Positions 1 to 10,914 of a DNA stretch of 64,000 bases are shown here, in pieces. Below the pieces are notes generated by a model, which had not been told where the DNA came from, searched no databases, and was given only the letters and a program-made list of their open reading frames with translations. Location: NCBI RefSeq assembly GCF_009363615.1, contig NZ_CP045384.1:3327501-3391500 (forward strand), given 5' to 3'. Every line of letters starts with the position of its first letter. The first letter of the stretch is position 1. The translations under genes were made by a program, and so were the position numbers. This DNA comes from Ruegeria sp. THAF33. Lineage in GTDB: Bacteria; Pseudomonadota; Alphaproteobacteria; Rhodobacterales; Rhodobacteraceae.

Positions 1-1552
<1,552 letters not shown>

Positions 1553-1691
1553 ATCCAGTAATGGAAAGACAAGACCAAAGCATACACCGACCTTGACAAT
1601 GGATGATCGTGTCGCACCAAGCGACACTGTTGGTTGATAATTACAACCGTGCGGGAACGCGCATTCGCAAGCGAATACGCTGCCTCCCGCG

Positions 1692-1723
1692 CGTCGCCTT
1701 TTTGCAAAGCAAAAAGAGCGACG
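1692..1723 (+). other. Hairpin between 23S and 5S rRNA, likely processing stalk
   Basis: An inverted repeat, CGTCGC then TTTTTGC, loop AAA, GCAAAAA, then GCGACG, lies just upstream of the 5S gene with a small internal bulge. Such stalks in the 23S-5S spacer are typical RNase III or RNase E processing structures; that role is inferred. Confidence 0.5.
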
Positions 1724-1737
1724 TGGGCTTTTCCTCG

Positions 1738-1853
1738 GTTTGGTGGTCATAGCGCAAGTGAAACACCCGGTCCCATCCCGAACCCGGAAGTTAAGCACTG
1801 CCGCGCCAATGGTACTTGGGCTTAAGCCCCGGGAGAGTAGGTCACCGCCAAAC
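1738..1853 (+). rRNA. 5S ribosomal RNA
   Basis: A 116-nt stretch shows the conserved 5S elements: a 5' end GTTTGGTGGTCAT that pairs with the 3' end ACCGCCAAAC, the loop block CCCATCCCGAACCCGGAAG, and GAGAGTAGGTC near the 3' side. It follows the 23S gene at the spacing usual for alphaproteobacterial rrn operons. Confidence 0.95.
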
Positions 1854-1898
1854 CTAGTAAAAGCCCACATCTCTCTAAACGATCAAAAAACAATACCC

Positions 1899-1960
1899 GG
1901 CCTTAAATAGCGCAAGCGATAGGCCAACCAAAGACCTCAAGTAGCGTAAGCGCTAGGTCA
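1899..1960 (+). repeat. Two tandem look-alike hairpins between 5S and tRNA-fMet
   Basis: Two successive short inverted repeats share the same plan, an arm GGCCT or GACCT, a core of the type TAGCG-NA-AGCG, and the complementary arm AGGCC or AGGTC. The first lies about 1900-1925, the second about 1933-1959. They keep their pairing although the arm base differs, so the structure rather than the exact sequence appears conserved. They may be processing signals of the rRNA-tRNA transcript. Coordinates are approximate. Confidence 0.45.
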
Positions 1961-1970
1961 CAAAAACTGT

Positions 1971-2215
<245 letters not shown>

Positions 2216-2231
2216 CGAAACTAATCCTCAA

Positions 2232-2513
2232 TTGGCTAATAGATTCGAATTGGTTGAACGGTTGGTAGGCATCGATGAGTCAATTCCTATTTGGACCTGC
2301 CCACCGAGCGGAAACAAGGCTCTAAGCGACGGATTTAACTTCATTCGACTTTCGGTGTTAAAGAACTTTGCTTCCAACTCACATGAACTAACAGTAGAAA
2401 TCACTGCTCAACTCGGTCTCGGCGAAGCGGCTTGCCGGGCTCAAAAATTGCAAAATTTTTCGAAAAACCTTAAACTCAGCAGATTAAGGTCAAAAGCCAT
2501 TTCCGGTTTTTGA
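2232..2513 (+). CDS. Doubtful short ORF, 93 aa, no recognised family
   Basis: This frame fills part of the 527-bp gap between the tRNA and the amidohydrolase gene. The product shows no signal peptide, membrane segment or motif that I recognise. The region is more AT-rich than its neighbours and no clear ribosome binding site precedes the start. A weak AT hairpin lies inside it (arms 2443-2449 and 2454-2460). It may equally be non-coding spacer; nothing else is visible in this gap. Confidence 0.2.
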   Translation: MANRFELVERLVGIDESIPIWTCPPSGNKALSDGFNFIRLSVLKNFASNSHELTVEITAQLGLGEAACRAQKLQNFSKNLKLSRLRSKAISGF

Positions 2514-2574
2514 CAGCAAAGTCATACGAATACAGAAAATTCTCGGCTGAAATTTATTTCGTGGAGCCAAAAAT

Positions 2575-4242
2575 ATGACTGGAAAAAACACCTTTATTGA
2601 CATGCACACCCACCTGTTCACGGCGCGTTATTTGCCGTTGCACAGTATCTTCTACTTGTTCTTTTCAAAGTATTGGCTTTCGCTTGGATTGGCCGTTCTG
2701 GCGGTTCGTGTGACCCGCATGAGCGACTTCAGCAGACCCGCGACGGAAGAACCTGATCAGGATGATTTGATCGACGCATTGCTCAATCACGATGTCGACC
2801 AGCTTATGCGGGCCATTGCACATCCGGTTCGTGAGAAGATTAGAGAGTTTCAATCGACACCCAACCCCAGCCACCGGGATTGGAAGGACATAGAGGAGCT
2901 GATCCGAGCCCTGAACGATATTGACCATGATATCAACTATTCAAGGGCGGGCGACCTCCCAATAGGTGTTCAGCTTGTGGGCGGTGGCAGAATTTCTGAC
3001 AGGTCCGCTTTTGGAGACAGTGGCACGGACCCTGATTTGCTGGATCGGTTTATGGCCGAGGCCTTCAGGGTCGCTGGTCAAAAAGCGGCAGAAAGCGATT
3101 TCTTTCATGAAGCTGAACACATGCGCTCAGGTGGGTTGTACAAACCTGGCTCTGATGCAGGCTTTCGTGCCGCAGGCATTCCAACCGATCAAACCGGTAG
3201 CATCTTTCAGTTGCTTGAATTCATTGTCATCATGACCTTGTCCGAGCGAAACCGGTTCAAAGCGCTCAAGAGGGATTTCAAGAAGAATGGTCAGCCGAGT
3301 GACCCGGAAGCCAGCCTTTTCGTGGGCGTCCTGCTGGATATGCACCGCGCCTTCGAAAAACTCAAGAAGCCTGGGATGCTTGGGTTCTTACCGCCGTATT
3401 TTGACTTCACCGAACAAATGGACCGGATGCAGTTGCTCGCGGCTGAGAACCCGAATGAATTGATCAATTTTGGTGCGGTTGACCCGTTTCGAGGCGGGAA
3501 CTGGAAACAGATCGTTGATTCAGGCGTTGCACTCGGAATAACGGGCTACAAAATCTATCCGCCCTTGGGGATCCGCCCGATCGATATGCGCGGCTACCAG
3601 ACCCCGGTCGCCTCTGGGCGAAGTCTGGACAAGTACAGAAAAAAAGCATCGAACCCTGCGCCCTACCCGATGGCACAGGCCAAGATGGGTGACATCATTC
3701 GCCATTTCTCCAGCCGCAACCTACGTTTGTTTGCCCATTGCAACCCGATGGGGTTTCAGGTGGAGGAAGGATACGGCATCTACTCCGATCCAGAGTTATG
3801 GAAGCACGCGATGGAGACCCACAATGCCCGGAACCTTTGGTTGTTCCTGGCGCATGGTGGTGGCGCAAAAGAAGTAGATTGGATGGGATGGGCAGCAACC
3901 AACAATTTCGAACAAACATTTGCCTATCGTGCTATTCGCTTGGTTGAGGAATTCGACAATGTTTATCTTGGCTTGGGTCATATTTTGGGAATTCTGGATC
4001 CAAAGCTTAAGACAAAGATATTCCAGCGGCTAAAATCAGTACTAGTGGGCAAGAGAACCAAGAACGCACCGCACCATTTCCGGGACAAAGTGTGTTTTGG
4101 AACGGATTGGGCGATGCCCCTGATGGTCGGCAGAACCCGTGAATACCTGATCGAATTTGACACGTTCTTCAGCGATCCACAGATCAGTCCTTGTGCACCA
4201 AACTTTTTTGAAGGGAATGCAAAAAAATTCTTGGGTATTTGA
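2575..4242 (+). CDS. Amidohydrolase family metal-dependent hydrolase
   Basis: The 555-aa product begins FIDMHTHLF, giving the HxH metal ligands (His11, His13) of the amidohydrolase superfamily. Later strands fit the same TIM-barrel plan: GITGYKIYPPLG, LRLFAHCNP, LWLFLAHGGG, and CFGTDWAMP near the C-terminus supplying the final Asp. An insertion just after the HxH is strongly hydrophobic (about residues 21-45) and may touch the membrane. At 555 residues it is longer than the usual 300-400 of the amidohydrolase-2 group because of a central helical insertion (about 50-290). The substrate is unknown. It precedes the BadF/HgdB genes on the same strand with a 152-bp gap, so a shared function is possible but not shown. 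Confidence 0.8.
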   Translation: MTGKNTFIDMHTHLFTARYLPLHSIFYLFFSKYWLSLGLAVLAVRVTRMSDFSRPATEEPDQDDLIDALLNHDVDQLMRAIAHPVREKIREFQSTPNPSHRDWKDIEELIRALNDIDHDINYSRAGDLPIGVQLVGGGRISDRSAFGDSGTDPDLLDRFMAEAFRVAGQKAAESDFFHEAEHMRSGGLYKPGSDAGFRAAGIPTDQTGSIFQLLEFIVIMTLSERNRFKALKRDFKKNGQPSDPEASLFVGVLLDMHRAFEKLKKPGMLGFLPPYFDFTEQMDRMQLLAAENPNELINFGAVDPFRGGNWKQIVDSGVALGITGYKIYPPLGIRPIDMRGYQTPVASGRSLDKYRKKASNPAPYPMAQAKMGDIIRHFSSRNLRLFAHCNPMGFQVEEGYGIYSDPELWKHAMETHNARNLWLFLAHGGGAKEVDWMGWAATNNFEQTFAYRAIRLVEEFDNVYLGLGHILGILDPKLKTKIFQRLKSVLVGKRTKNAPHHFRDKVCFGTDWAMPLMVGRTREYLIEFDTFFSDPQISPCAPNFFEGNAKKFLGI

Positions 4243-4394
4243 TGGGTTTTCAGGCTGAGAGTGCCTGACCGGCGCCCAAGACAACCTGAATTTCCGATGG
4301 CCCTGTTTCAAGCGGATTCCCGGTGCAGGGGGCGGTTCAGGAATATTATATTGTGCATTGTAAATACATGTTATGTTGGTTGGGGGGTATTTTT

Positions 4395-5906
4395 ATGAGT
4401 CGTATTTTGGAAGAGTCCTATAGGGCTTACGAACCTCGTCCTTTTACTGCGGATCAGCGCAAGGATGTCACCTTGTTGTTTGGTGGGGTCACATGGCGCG
4501 CCGAAAAACTGCTGGAAGGCCTGTTCAAAAGTGCGGGTTACAATGCGCAGCGCCTGCCTGATGTGACAGTTGAAGACTTGTACCTGGGACGTGAACTGGC
4601 GGATGTCGGACAGTGCTGCCCCACCGCCTTCACAACGGGCAACTTGTCGAGTTTTCTCAGAAACGAAGCCGAGGCTATCGGTGCTGACGAAGTGGCCGAA
4701 AAATATGTTTATGTGACCGCCGGAGCCTGCGGGGCCTGCCGTTTCGGTCAATATCACCAAAGCTATGAGCTTGCGCTGAAGAATCTGGGGCTCGAGGCGT
4801 TCAGGATGTTTCTGGTTCAGCAGCATGAAATCGATCAGTCGAAATGCAAAGACGCCGGTTTGCAGACTGATATTCACCTGCTGCTGAGCACGGCCTTGGG
4901 CATGATGGCAGCGGATGCCATTCAGGATCTGGAATACCAGCTGCGGCCCTATGAGCTAGAGCAAGGCGCGACCAACCGGGCGGCGCAGAAGGCGGTTTCC
5001 GAGATATACGACGCCATGTTGAGTAGGCCGAAGCAAATGCCGAAATGGGGATCGGTCCTGTGGCATTCGACGACCAGACGCTTTCTGAAGGCCATGAGGC
5101 GTGCACGCGACCACTTTGAAGACATCCAGCTTGATCGATTGAGGGTCAAGCCCATGGTCAAGATCACCGGCGAGTTCTATCTGGCCACCGCCGAAGGGGT
5201 GCAGAACTACAATATGCACAAATGGCTTGAAGGCGAAGGCGCCGAAGTGCAGCCGGCGCCGATGGTCGTATGGTTCGATTACCTGATGCGGTATGGCGGA
5301 CAAAAGCTCAAGCTGGGCTTCGGGATAAAAGACAAAGCGCGTCAGAACTATGCTCTGTTGAAACTTGGGCAGCGCTTTTTCAGGTTCAAATACGATCAGA
5401 TGCGCCGGATGCTTGGGGGCGTTCCCCGTCCGATGCCCGATCAGGACAAGCTGCGGAAACTGGCGGCTCCTTTTTTTGACAACATGATCAACGGGGGTGA
5501 GGGTGATTTGCTGATCGCCAAGGCGATCTGGGCGCATACCCAGCGAAAAGCACATATGATTTGCGAGCTGTCGCCCTATGGCTGCCTTCCAAACACAATG
5601 AGCATCGGCGCAATGGCGGCCGTACAGGGCCGGTATCCCGACATGCTGTATGCCCCAATCGAAGTAAAAGGGGACAGCGACGTACATGCTTTGTCGCGGT
5701 GCCAGATGGTGCTGGCGGACGCCAAGATCCGCGCGCAGGAGGAATTTGAATCTGCTCTTGCCGCCGCCGGGTTGACAGCGGACGAGGCCAGAAGGCGCGC
5801 CAAAGAGCATCCCAAGGTCAACACGCCATTTTGGAAAGTTCCCCATCGTGGCGCCGTGGGTACGGCATCCAATGTCGTGCTTGAGCTGGGAAATGCCACG
5901 TTGTGA
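4395..5906 (+). CDS. HgdB-like (2-hydroxyacyl-CoA dehydratase D-component related) iron-sulfur protein
   Basis: The 503-aa product matches the C-terminal, HgdB-related portion of the large 'acyl-CoA dehydratase activase-related' proteins: GRELADVGQCCP followed by ACGACRFGQY and a later CELSPYGCLPN. Cys74, Cys75, Cys112, Cys115, Cys390 and Cys397 are candidate iron-sulfur ligands. In known relatives such proteins receive ATP-energised electrons from a BadF-type activase. The ATG at 4395 is chosen over an upstream in-frame start at 4323 because a GGGGG tract lies 8 nt before it and the N-terminal extension looks non-conserved. It overlaps the next gene by 4 nt (GTGA), so the two are translationally coupled. 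The actual substrate is unknown. Confidence 0.75.
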   Translation: MSRILEESYRAYEPRPFTADQRKDVTLLFGGVTWRAEKLLEGLFKSAGYNAQRLPDVTVEDLYLGRELADVGQCCPTAFTTGNLSSFLRNEAEAIGADEVAEKYVYVTAGACGACRFGQYHQSYELALKNLGLEAFRMFLVQQHEIDQSKCKDAGLQTDIHLLLSTALGMMAADAIQDLEYQLRPYELEQGATNRAAQKAVSEIYDAMLSRPKQMPKWGSVLWHSTTRRFLKAMRRARDHFEDIQLDRLRVKPMVKITGEFYLATAEGVQNYNMHKWLEGEGAEVQPAPMVVWFDYLMRYGGQKLKLGFGIKDKARQNYALLKLGQRFFRFKYDQMRRMLGGVPRPMPDQDKLRKLAAPFFDNMINGGEGDLLIAKAIWAHTQRKAHMICELSPYGCLPNTMSIGAMAAVQGRYPDMLYAPIEVKGDSDVHALSRCQMVLADAKIRAQEEFESALAAAGLTADEARRRAKEHPKVNTPFWKVPHRGAVGTASNVVLELGNATL

Positions 5907-8038
5907 AATTCGCTGGGGTAGATATTGGATCGACAACTGTAAAAGGCGTCGTGGTAGAAGATGGCGAAGTCATCTGGAAAGCCTATGGTCGTCACAAAAC
6001 ACGCCAGGCCGAGAAAACCCTTGAACTGCTGTCGCAGATGGAGCTGGAGGCCGGCCTGACCGCCGGTCGCGATGTTGTCACGTTTACAGGATCCGGGGCA
6101 GGGACACTGGCAGATCATGTGAACGCGCGGCAAATCCAGGAGGTTGTCGCCGTCGCCGCCGCCGTCGAAGCGTTGCATCCGGATGTGCATTTCGTGTCTG
6201 AAATTGGCGGGGAAGACATGAAGACGTTGTTCTTCACGCCAACCTCCGCAGGCAAGGCCAAGCAGGTCTATATGCAATCAGCGTGCAGTGGCGGTACGGG
6301 CACCTTTATCGAAAAGTCAGCACGAAAGCTGAATATTTCTCCGGACGAACTGACCACTCTGCCTTTCGATGGTCAAACTCTTCATCGGATCAGTGCCAAA
6401 TGTGGGATCTTTGCTGAGACTGACGCAAACAGTCTGGTCAAGGCCGGAGTTCCCAAGACCGAAATCATCGCAAGCTTGTTTGACGCGGTCGTGCGGCAGA
6501 ACCTGGCGACTTTGACAAAAGGCAACACCCCCACACCATCAGTGCTTTTGCTGGGCGGACCGAACATGTTCTTTCAAGGTCTTCAGCAGGCATGGGCAAG
6601 CCATTTGGCCGCGCTGTGGGACGAGCGCAATGTCGTATTGAAAGCTGGACAGAGCGTCACCGATGCTATCCTGGTCCCCGGCGACGCCTTGTACTATGCG
6701 AGCCTCGGCTGCGTCGAGATTTCTCGCCGGGAACAAAACGTATCCGGGGCCTATTCCGGCACGGATGGCCTGAAGTGGTGGGTTGAAACAGGCCAGCACG
6801 GTGAAAAGGCCAAAACCGGGCAAGAGGCCTTGGCCCGGAACGGTGAACTCGTCCGGTTCCTGAAGGATTTTACGCAACCCGTGATCCAGATGCCCCAGCC
6901 TGTTGCGGCCGAGACATATTATGTCGGGTGCGATTTCGGCAGCACCACGGTCAAGGCGGTGGCGTTGGACCGCGACGCGGAAATCAAGGCTTCGGTCTAT
7001 CAGCACAGTCAGGGAAACCCGATCGAAGATGCCAAGTCCGTTTTCCGCAAGTTGCGTGATGCAGGGATCGAGAATATCGGCGCTCTTGGGCTGACGGGGT
7101 ATGGGAAAGATCTGCTGAAGGATATTTTGGGGGCGGACGTTCCGGTGGTCGAGACGGTCGCACATGCGGCGGCTGCCATGCACATACATCCCGACGCAGA
7201 CGCGATATGCGACGTCGGTGGGACCGATGTCAAAATCATGCTGTTGCGGCAGAAAGCGGTCGTCGATTTTCGGCTCAATTCCCAATGCTCTTCCGGCAAT
7301 GGGGCGTTTCTTCAAGGCGTTGCCGAACGCTATGATGTCCGGCTTGAGGACTATGCCGAAAAAGCCTTCAGCGCCAAGCGGATGCCGAAACTGATGATGG
7401 GGTGCGGCGTGTTCCTTCAGTCCGACATCGTGAACCAGCAACGCAAAGGGTGGGCGGCAGAAGAGATTATGGCAAGCCTTGCCGCGGTCCTGCCTCTGAA
7501 CGTTTGGGTCTATGCCGGGCAGTTTCAGAACCTCAAGGCCATCGGCCGGAAGTTTGTCCTGCAAGGTGGAACACATCGAAACCTGGCCGTCGTCAAAGCC
7601 CAGATCGATTTTATCAGGGGCAAAATTCCTGACGCAGAAATTACTGTGCACCCTCATGCTGGCGAGGCTGGCGCTTTGGGCGCCGCCCTTCTTGCGGTCG
7701 AACATGTGAACACCGGGCAAAAGTCCCGGTTCGTTGGGCACGACCGCGTCGAAGAATTGGAATATGTCAGCACTACCAACAGCAAAACCACCTGCAAGTG
7801 GTGTGCGATGAACTGTAGCCGGGCCTTTGTGGATGTTCAGATCCCCGGCGGTCGCGGCCGGGCAAACAGCAAGGTTCCTCTGGCGGAAGGGTGGGAGCGG
7901 GTGATTACCGGCAATTCCTGCTCGAAAGGATTGATTGAAGACGCAGCCGAGATGAAAGCGCGAAAAAAGCAAATCGACGAGGAAGCGAATGCCAATCCAA
8001 ATATTGCAGAAAGCGTTCGCGAAGGCGCCTTTCGCTAA
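5903..8038 (+). CDS. Double-domain BadF/BadG/BcrA/BcrD ATPase (dehydratase activase)
   Basis: The 711-aa product holds two ASKHA ATPase units. Unit one starts VDIGSTTVK (residues 6-14) and unit two starts CDFGSTTVK (about 345). Each carries the pair of cysteines that hold the bridging [4Fe-4S] cluster in HgdC-type archerases: Cys128 and Cys167 in the first, Cys462 and Cys501 in the second, both 39 residues apart. A further C-x2-C-x3-C group (631, 634, 638) sits near the C-terminus. The family hydrolyses ATP to deliver low-potential electrons to an HgdB-type partner, here encoded immediately upstream. The start is GTG overlapping the upstream TGA. In many relatives these units are fused to the partner domains; here they are separate. 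Confidence 0.88.
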   Translation: MKFAGVDIGSTTVKGVVVEDGEVIWKAYGRHKTRQAEKTLELLSQMELEAGLTAGRDVVTFTGSGAGTLADHVNARQIQEVVAVAAAVEALHPDVHFVSEIGGEDMKTLFFTPTSAGKAKQVYMQSACSGGTGTFIEKSARKLNISPDELTTLPFDGQTLHRISAKCGIFAETDANSLVKAGVPKTEIIASLFDAVVRQNLATLTKGNTPTPSVLLLGGPNMFFQGLQQAWASHLAALWDERNVVLKAGQSVTDAILVPGDALYYASLGCVEISRREQNVSGAYSGTDGLKWWVETGQHGEKAKTGQEALARNGELVRFLKDFTQPVIQMPQPVAAETYYVGCDFGSTTVKAVALDRDAEIKASVYQHSQGNPIEDAKSVFRKLRDAGIENIGALGLTGYGKDLLKDILGADVPVVETVAHAAAAMHIHPDADAICDVGGTDVKIMLLRQKAVVDFRLNSQCSSGNGAFLQGVAERYDVRLEDYAEKAFSAKRMPKLMMGCGVFLQSDIVNQQRKGWAAEEIMASLAAVLPLNVWVYAGQFQNLKAIGRKFVLQGGTHRNLAVVKAQIDFIRGKIPDAEITVHPHAGEAGALGAALLAVEHVNTGQKSRFVGHDRVEELEYVSTTNSKTTCKWCAMNCSRAFVDVQIPGGRGRANSKVPLAEGWERVITGNSCSKGLIEDAAEMKARKKQIDEEANANPNIAESVREGAFR

Positions 8039-9179
8039 GTCCAAACCGCCCAAGCGGGATTTTCGGATCGGCATCCCTCGGGTCCTGAACCAGTGGTCGA
8101 CGCACAGGTTTTGGACGACATTGTTCGTTGAACTGGGAATCAATCGCCGCAGTATCGTCTATTCGTCGGACACATCAGAAGTACAGCAGCTGAAATTCGG
8201 AAAAGGGCGCGGTGCTGTTGACTGCTGCTATCCTGTCAAATGTATGTCTGGCCATTATGGCGAATTGCTGAACGGGCAAAAGCGCCCCATTGATATACTG
8301 TTCGTTCCCATAATCCTGACTGTCCCATCCTTTTTGCGGGGTCATGTCCGGGAAAACATGGCCTGCCCGCGCGTCATTGCCGGCCCCGAAAGTACTCGGG
8401 CCGGCTTTCGGCGGGAAAAGGACGTGTTCAAGGAAATGGGCGTACACTATCTTTCGCCGGCCGTATCCTTGGCAGACCCACAAATTGCGACCCGGCAGTT
8501 GTACGATGCCCTGAAGGGCGTAATCACCGACTTGCGCATGACTGAACTGCGCGCGGCTGTTGCCACGGCTTACGATGCCCTTCAAGAGTTCGATCAGAGT
8601 CTGCGGCGGCAAAGTCTGGCGGTACTGTCCGAATGCGCCACGCAAAATCGACCTTGCATCCTAGCCTTGGGTCGCCCGTACCACATGGACACCGGAATTG
8701 GCCACGCCATTGAAAGCGAGTTGCAGGCCTTTGGTTATCCGATCCTCTGGGGTCAATATCTGCCATTGGACGCAGAGATACTGGACTGGTTGTACGGCGA
8801 TCTGATCAAAGCCGGCCGAATTCAAAGCCCTTTTGACATTTCGGATATTTGGAAAACATCCCACAGCGCAAACACGAATGAACTTCTGTGGGCTGCACGC
8901 TATGGATCCATTATGCCCTGGATAACCTGTTCGATCCGGTTTTCCAGCTATGAATGCGGAATGGATCAGCCGACTTATTCGCCAGTCCAGGAAATCACCG
9001 AAGCGCTTGGAACGCTTTTCTTCGTGTTTCAGGATCTTGATGAGACGAAACCCGCCGGCTCTGTTCGAATTCGCGTGGAAACCATTGCTTACTATCTGGA
9101 ACAGAAATCGCCGAATATCATTCAAAGCAAACTGGAGGCCCTGAAAACTGCACCACCTGAATTGCTGTTGCCAACTTGA
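7989..9179 (+). CDS. DUF2229 (acyl-CoA dehydratase activase-related) protein
   Basis: The 396-aa product has the DUF2229 pattern: IGIPRVLNQW near the N-terminus, then VDCCYPVKCMSGH (Cys79, Cys80, Cys85), NRPCILALGRPYHMD in the middle and YECGMDQPT late. The pattern is the one normally found between the activase and HgdB-like halves of a single large polypeptide. The frame overlaps the activase gene by 50 nt; no other in-frame ATG fits, so the start is kept although the first 20 residues may be dispensable. Together with the two upstream genes it makes a complete, split version of the large fused protein. Function unknown. Confidence 0.75.
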   Translation: MPIQILQKAFAKAPFAKSKPPKRDFRIGIPRVLNQWSTHRFWTTLFVELGINRRSIVYSSDTSEVQQLKFGKGRGAVDCCYPVKCMSGHYGELLNGQKRPIDILFVPIILTVPSFLRGHVRENMACPRVIAGPESTRAGFRREKDVFKEMGVHYLSPAVSLADPQIATRQLYDALKGVITDLRMTELRAAVATAYDALQEFDQSLRRQSLAVLSECATQNRPCILALGRPYHMDTGIGHAIESELQAFGYPILWGQYLPLDAEILDWLYGDLIKAGRIQSPFDISDIWKTSHSANTNELLWAARYGSIMPWITCSIRFSSYECGMDQPTYSPVQEITEALGTLFFVFQDLDETKPAGSVRIRVETIAYYLEQKSPNIIQSKLEALKTAPPELLLPT

Positions 9180-9357
9180 TCCATCGGTCGGTTTTCAAGG
9201 CAGTACGGCACCCGTTTGCGGGCACGAGGCCAAAAGCGGTTCAGCCTGTGTTGGCGCCGCGACGCGAAAGAGACTTCTGAACAAACAACCTGGGGCTTAT
9301 CGACTAAGAAGCAGATTTGAGGGATATTTTGCATAGAGCTGGCGCGGGGGCGATGCT

Positions 9358-10659
9358 TTGCTTGAACACATTGTGGACTCTGAAAAACCCATCGACGATG
9401 GAAAAATAAGACGAAAGATGCAGGTTGTTAACGTTGCAGCCTTTATTGCGTCGCTTGGGTTTGGTTTCACAGCCTTCTACCAGTTCCAACTTGGACCAGA
9501 CTGGAGATATCTTGCATGGGTGAACTTTGGGCTTGGCTTCGCGGCGCTGTTGACGATGACGCTGGATCGCTTCGGCCTTGAGGTCAAAGTCGCTTATTTT
9601 ACAGTATGGTTATTCCTGTTCCTGGCCCATGACATCAGCGTCGGCAAAAACGGTGAAGATCACCTGGTCTTGCTTGTCGGCCCGCCCTTGCTTTTTTATT
9701 TTCTGGGGGCCGCATATTGGCGTTGGATCACTTTGATAACGATCCTCAGCGCAGCTTTGTTTATTTACATATCGCTTGTCGTTCCTTTGCACATACCGCC
9801 CGGCGAAACGATTTGGGATATTGTTACGCGATCATATCAAGACGGATTTGTTAGGCACCCTCAAGATGTTATTTTCATCGTGCTGATTTTGGGAATCGTC
9901 TCGGCGCTTTTTTTCACGTCCTATTCTGCAAACGCCGCAATAGATCGATACGAAGAAGCGTTGGAAAAGGAGTTCGCTGTTTCCGAGCGGCTGATAAATG
10001 TTCTTTTGCCTTCACGTATTGCCAAGCGCATCAAAGCGCACCCGGACAGGCTAATTGCTGAAAGAATTGATGACGCTACAATTCTGTTTTCTGATTTGTC
10101 TGGATTTTCTGAATTCGCGGCCGCCAATGGGGCAAGGGCGACGGTCAAATTGCTGGGCTCCGTGTTCTCGGCATTCGATGAACTGGTTTTGAGTTACAAG
10201 CTGGAGAAAATCAAAACCATCGGTGACAGTTACATGGTTGCAGGTGGTCTGGACCCCTCGGTCAAAGAGGCGCAACCGGATTCGGTTCGCATGGCGGCGT
10301 TGGCGATTGATATGATTGCGACGGTCGAGCGGGTGACAGACAATCTGCATCCAAAGGTGTCCCTGCGGGTCGGAATTCACAAAGGCCCGGTAATCGCAGG
10401 TGTAATCGGCGGCGACAAACCGTTTTTTGACGTTTGGGGTGATACAGTCAACATCGCCTCAAGAATGGAAAGCACCGGAGAGCCCGGGCGCGTTCAAATC
10501 TCACCCGAGGTAAGAGATGAGATAGCCGAATATGTGGATTGCGAGAGACGAGAGGTTATCAATATCAAGGGAAATGGCGAAATCCAACCGTATTGGCTGC
10601 TGAAAGTCCACGACAAACCTGCGACTTCACACTCGTCCGAGCGGCTCATCAAAGGCTGA
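9358..10659 (+). CDS. Membrane-anchored class III adenylate/guanylate cyclase
   Basis: The 433-aa product has about six hydrophobic segments in residues 25-200, then a short linker (LINVLLPSRIAKRI) and a class III cyclase domain from about 235. Metal-binding FSDLSGF, the substrate-region KTIGDSYMVAGG and the transition-state WGDTVNIASRME are all present, so it should be active. The topology, six helices then a linker and a single catalytic domain, is that of Mycobacterium Rv1625c-like half-molecules, which dimerise. The start is TTG at 9358 behind GGGGG (9346-9350); an ATG at 9418 is the alternative. It follows the DUF2229 gene after a 178-bp gap that shows no other feature. Confidence 0.88.
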   Translation: MLEHIVDSEKPIDDGKIRRKMQVVNVAAFIASLGFGFTAFYQFQLGPDWRYLAWVNFGLGFAALLTMTLDRFGLEVKVAYFTVWLFLFLAHDISVGKNGEDHLVLLVGPPLLFYFLGAAYWRWITLITILSAALFIYISLVVPLHIPPGETIWDIVTRSYQDGFVRHPQDVIFIVLILGIVSALFFTSYSANAAIDRYEEALEKEFAVSERLINVLLPSRIAKRIKAHPDRLIAERIDDATILFSDLSGFSEFAAANGARATVKLLGSVFSAFDELVLSYKLEKIKTIGDSYMVAGGLDPSVKEAQPDSVRMAALAIDMIATVERVTDNLHPKVSLRVGIHKGPVIAGVIGGDKPFFDVWGDTVNIASRMESTGEPGRVQISPEVRDEIAEYVDCERREVINIKGNGEIQPYWLLKVHDKPATSHSSERLIKG

Positions 10660-10914
10660 AAACCTTATCTTCTCGGTGAAACGTTCCAATGTCAGTGCGG
10701 GTTCAATCAGTGACTGGAATGGGACGAACCTGGGTCAGCTGAAACAACGGACCGCTCGGAGGTAGCTGCGAGCCGTAGCCGGATGGCCTGTTGAGACGGT
10801 GAGAGCATGCCCTTGAAACCAGACCTTTTTTAAAAAACGAGCCGCCGGTTGGTGATCCCGGCGGCCCGGACTTGAAGCATTACAGTGAAACTGGGACAGC
10901 CGTAGTCAGCGGTT
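10660..10914. other. Intergenic region with a terminator at its right end
   Basis: No coding frame with support is seen in these 255 bases between the cyclase gene and the convergent membrane-protein gene. The only clear signal is the hairpin at 10832-10865. Confidence 0.5.
10832..10865 (-). terminator. Rho-independent terminator of the small membrane protein gene
   Basis: On the minus strand an 8-bp stem GCCGCCGG/CCGGCGGC with a 9-nt loop is followed by TCGTTTTTT. It lies about 50 nt past the stop of the gene at 10915-11280. Confidence 0.75.

Noticed and set aside
4956..8143. Long minus-strand frames (326 and 534 aa) opposite the HgdB-like and activase genes
   Set aside because: Their products show no motif, while the plus-strand frames have clear family signatures.
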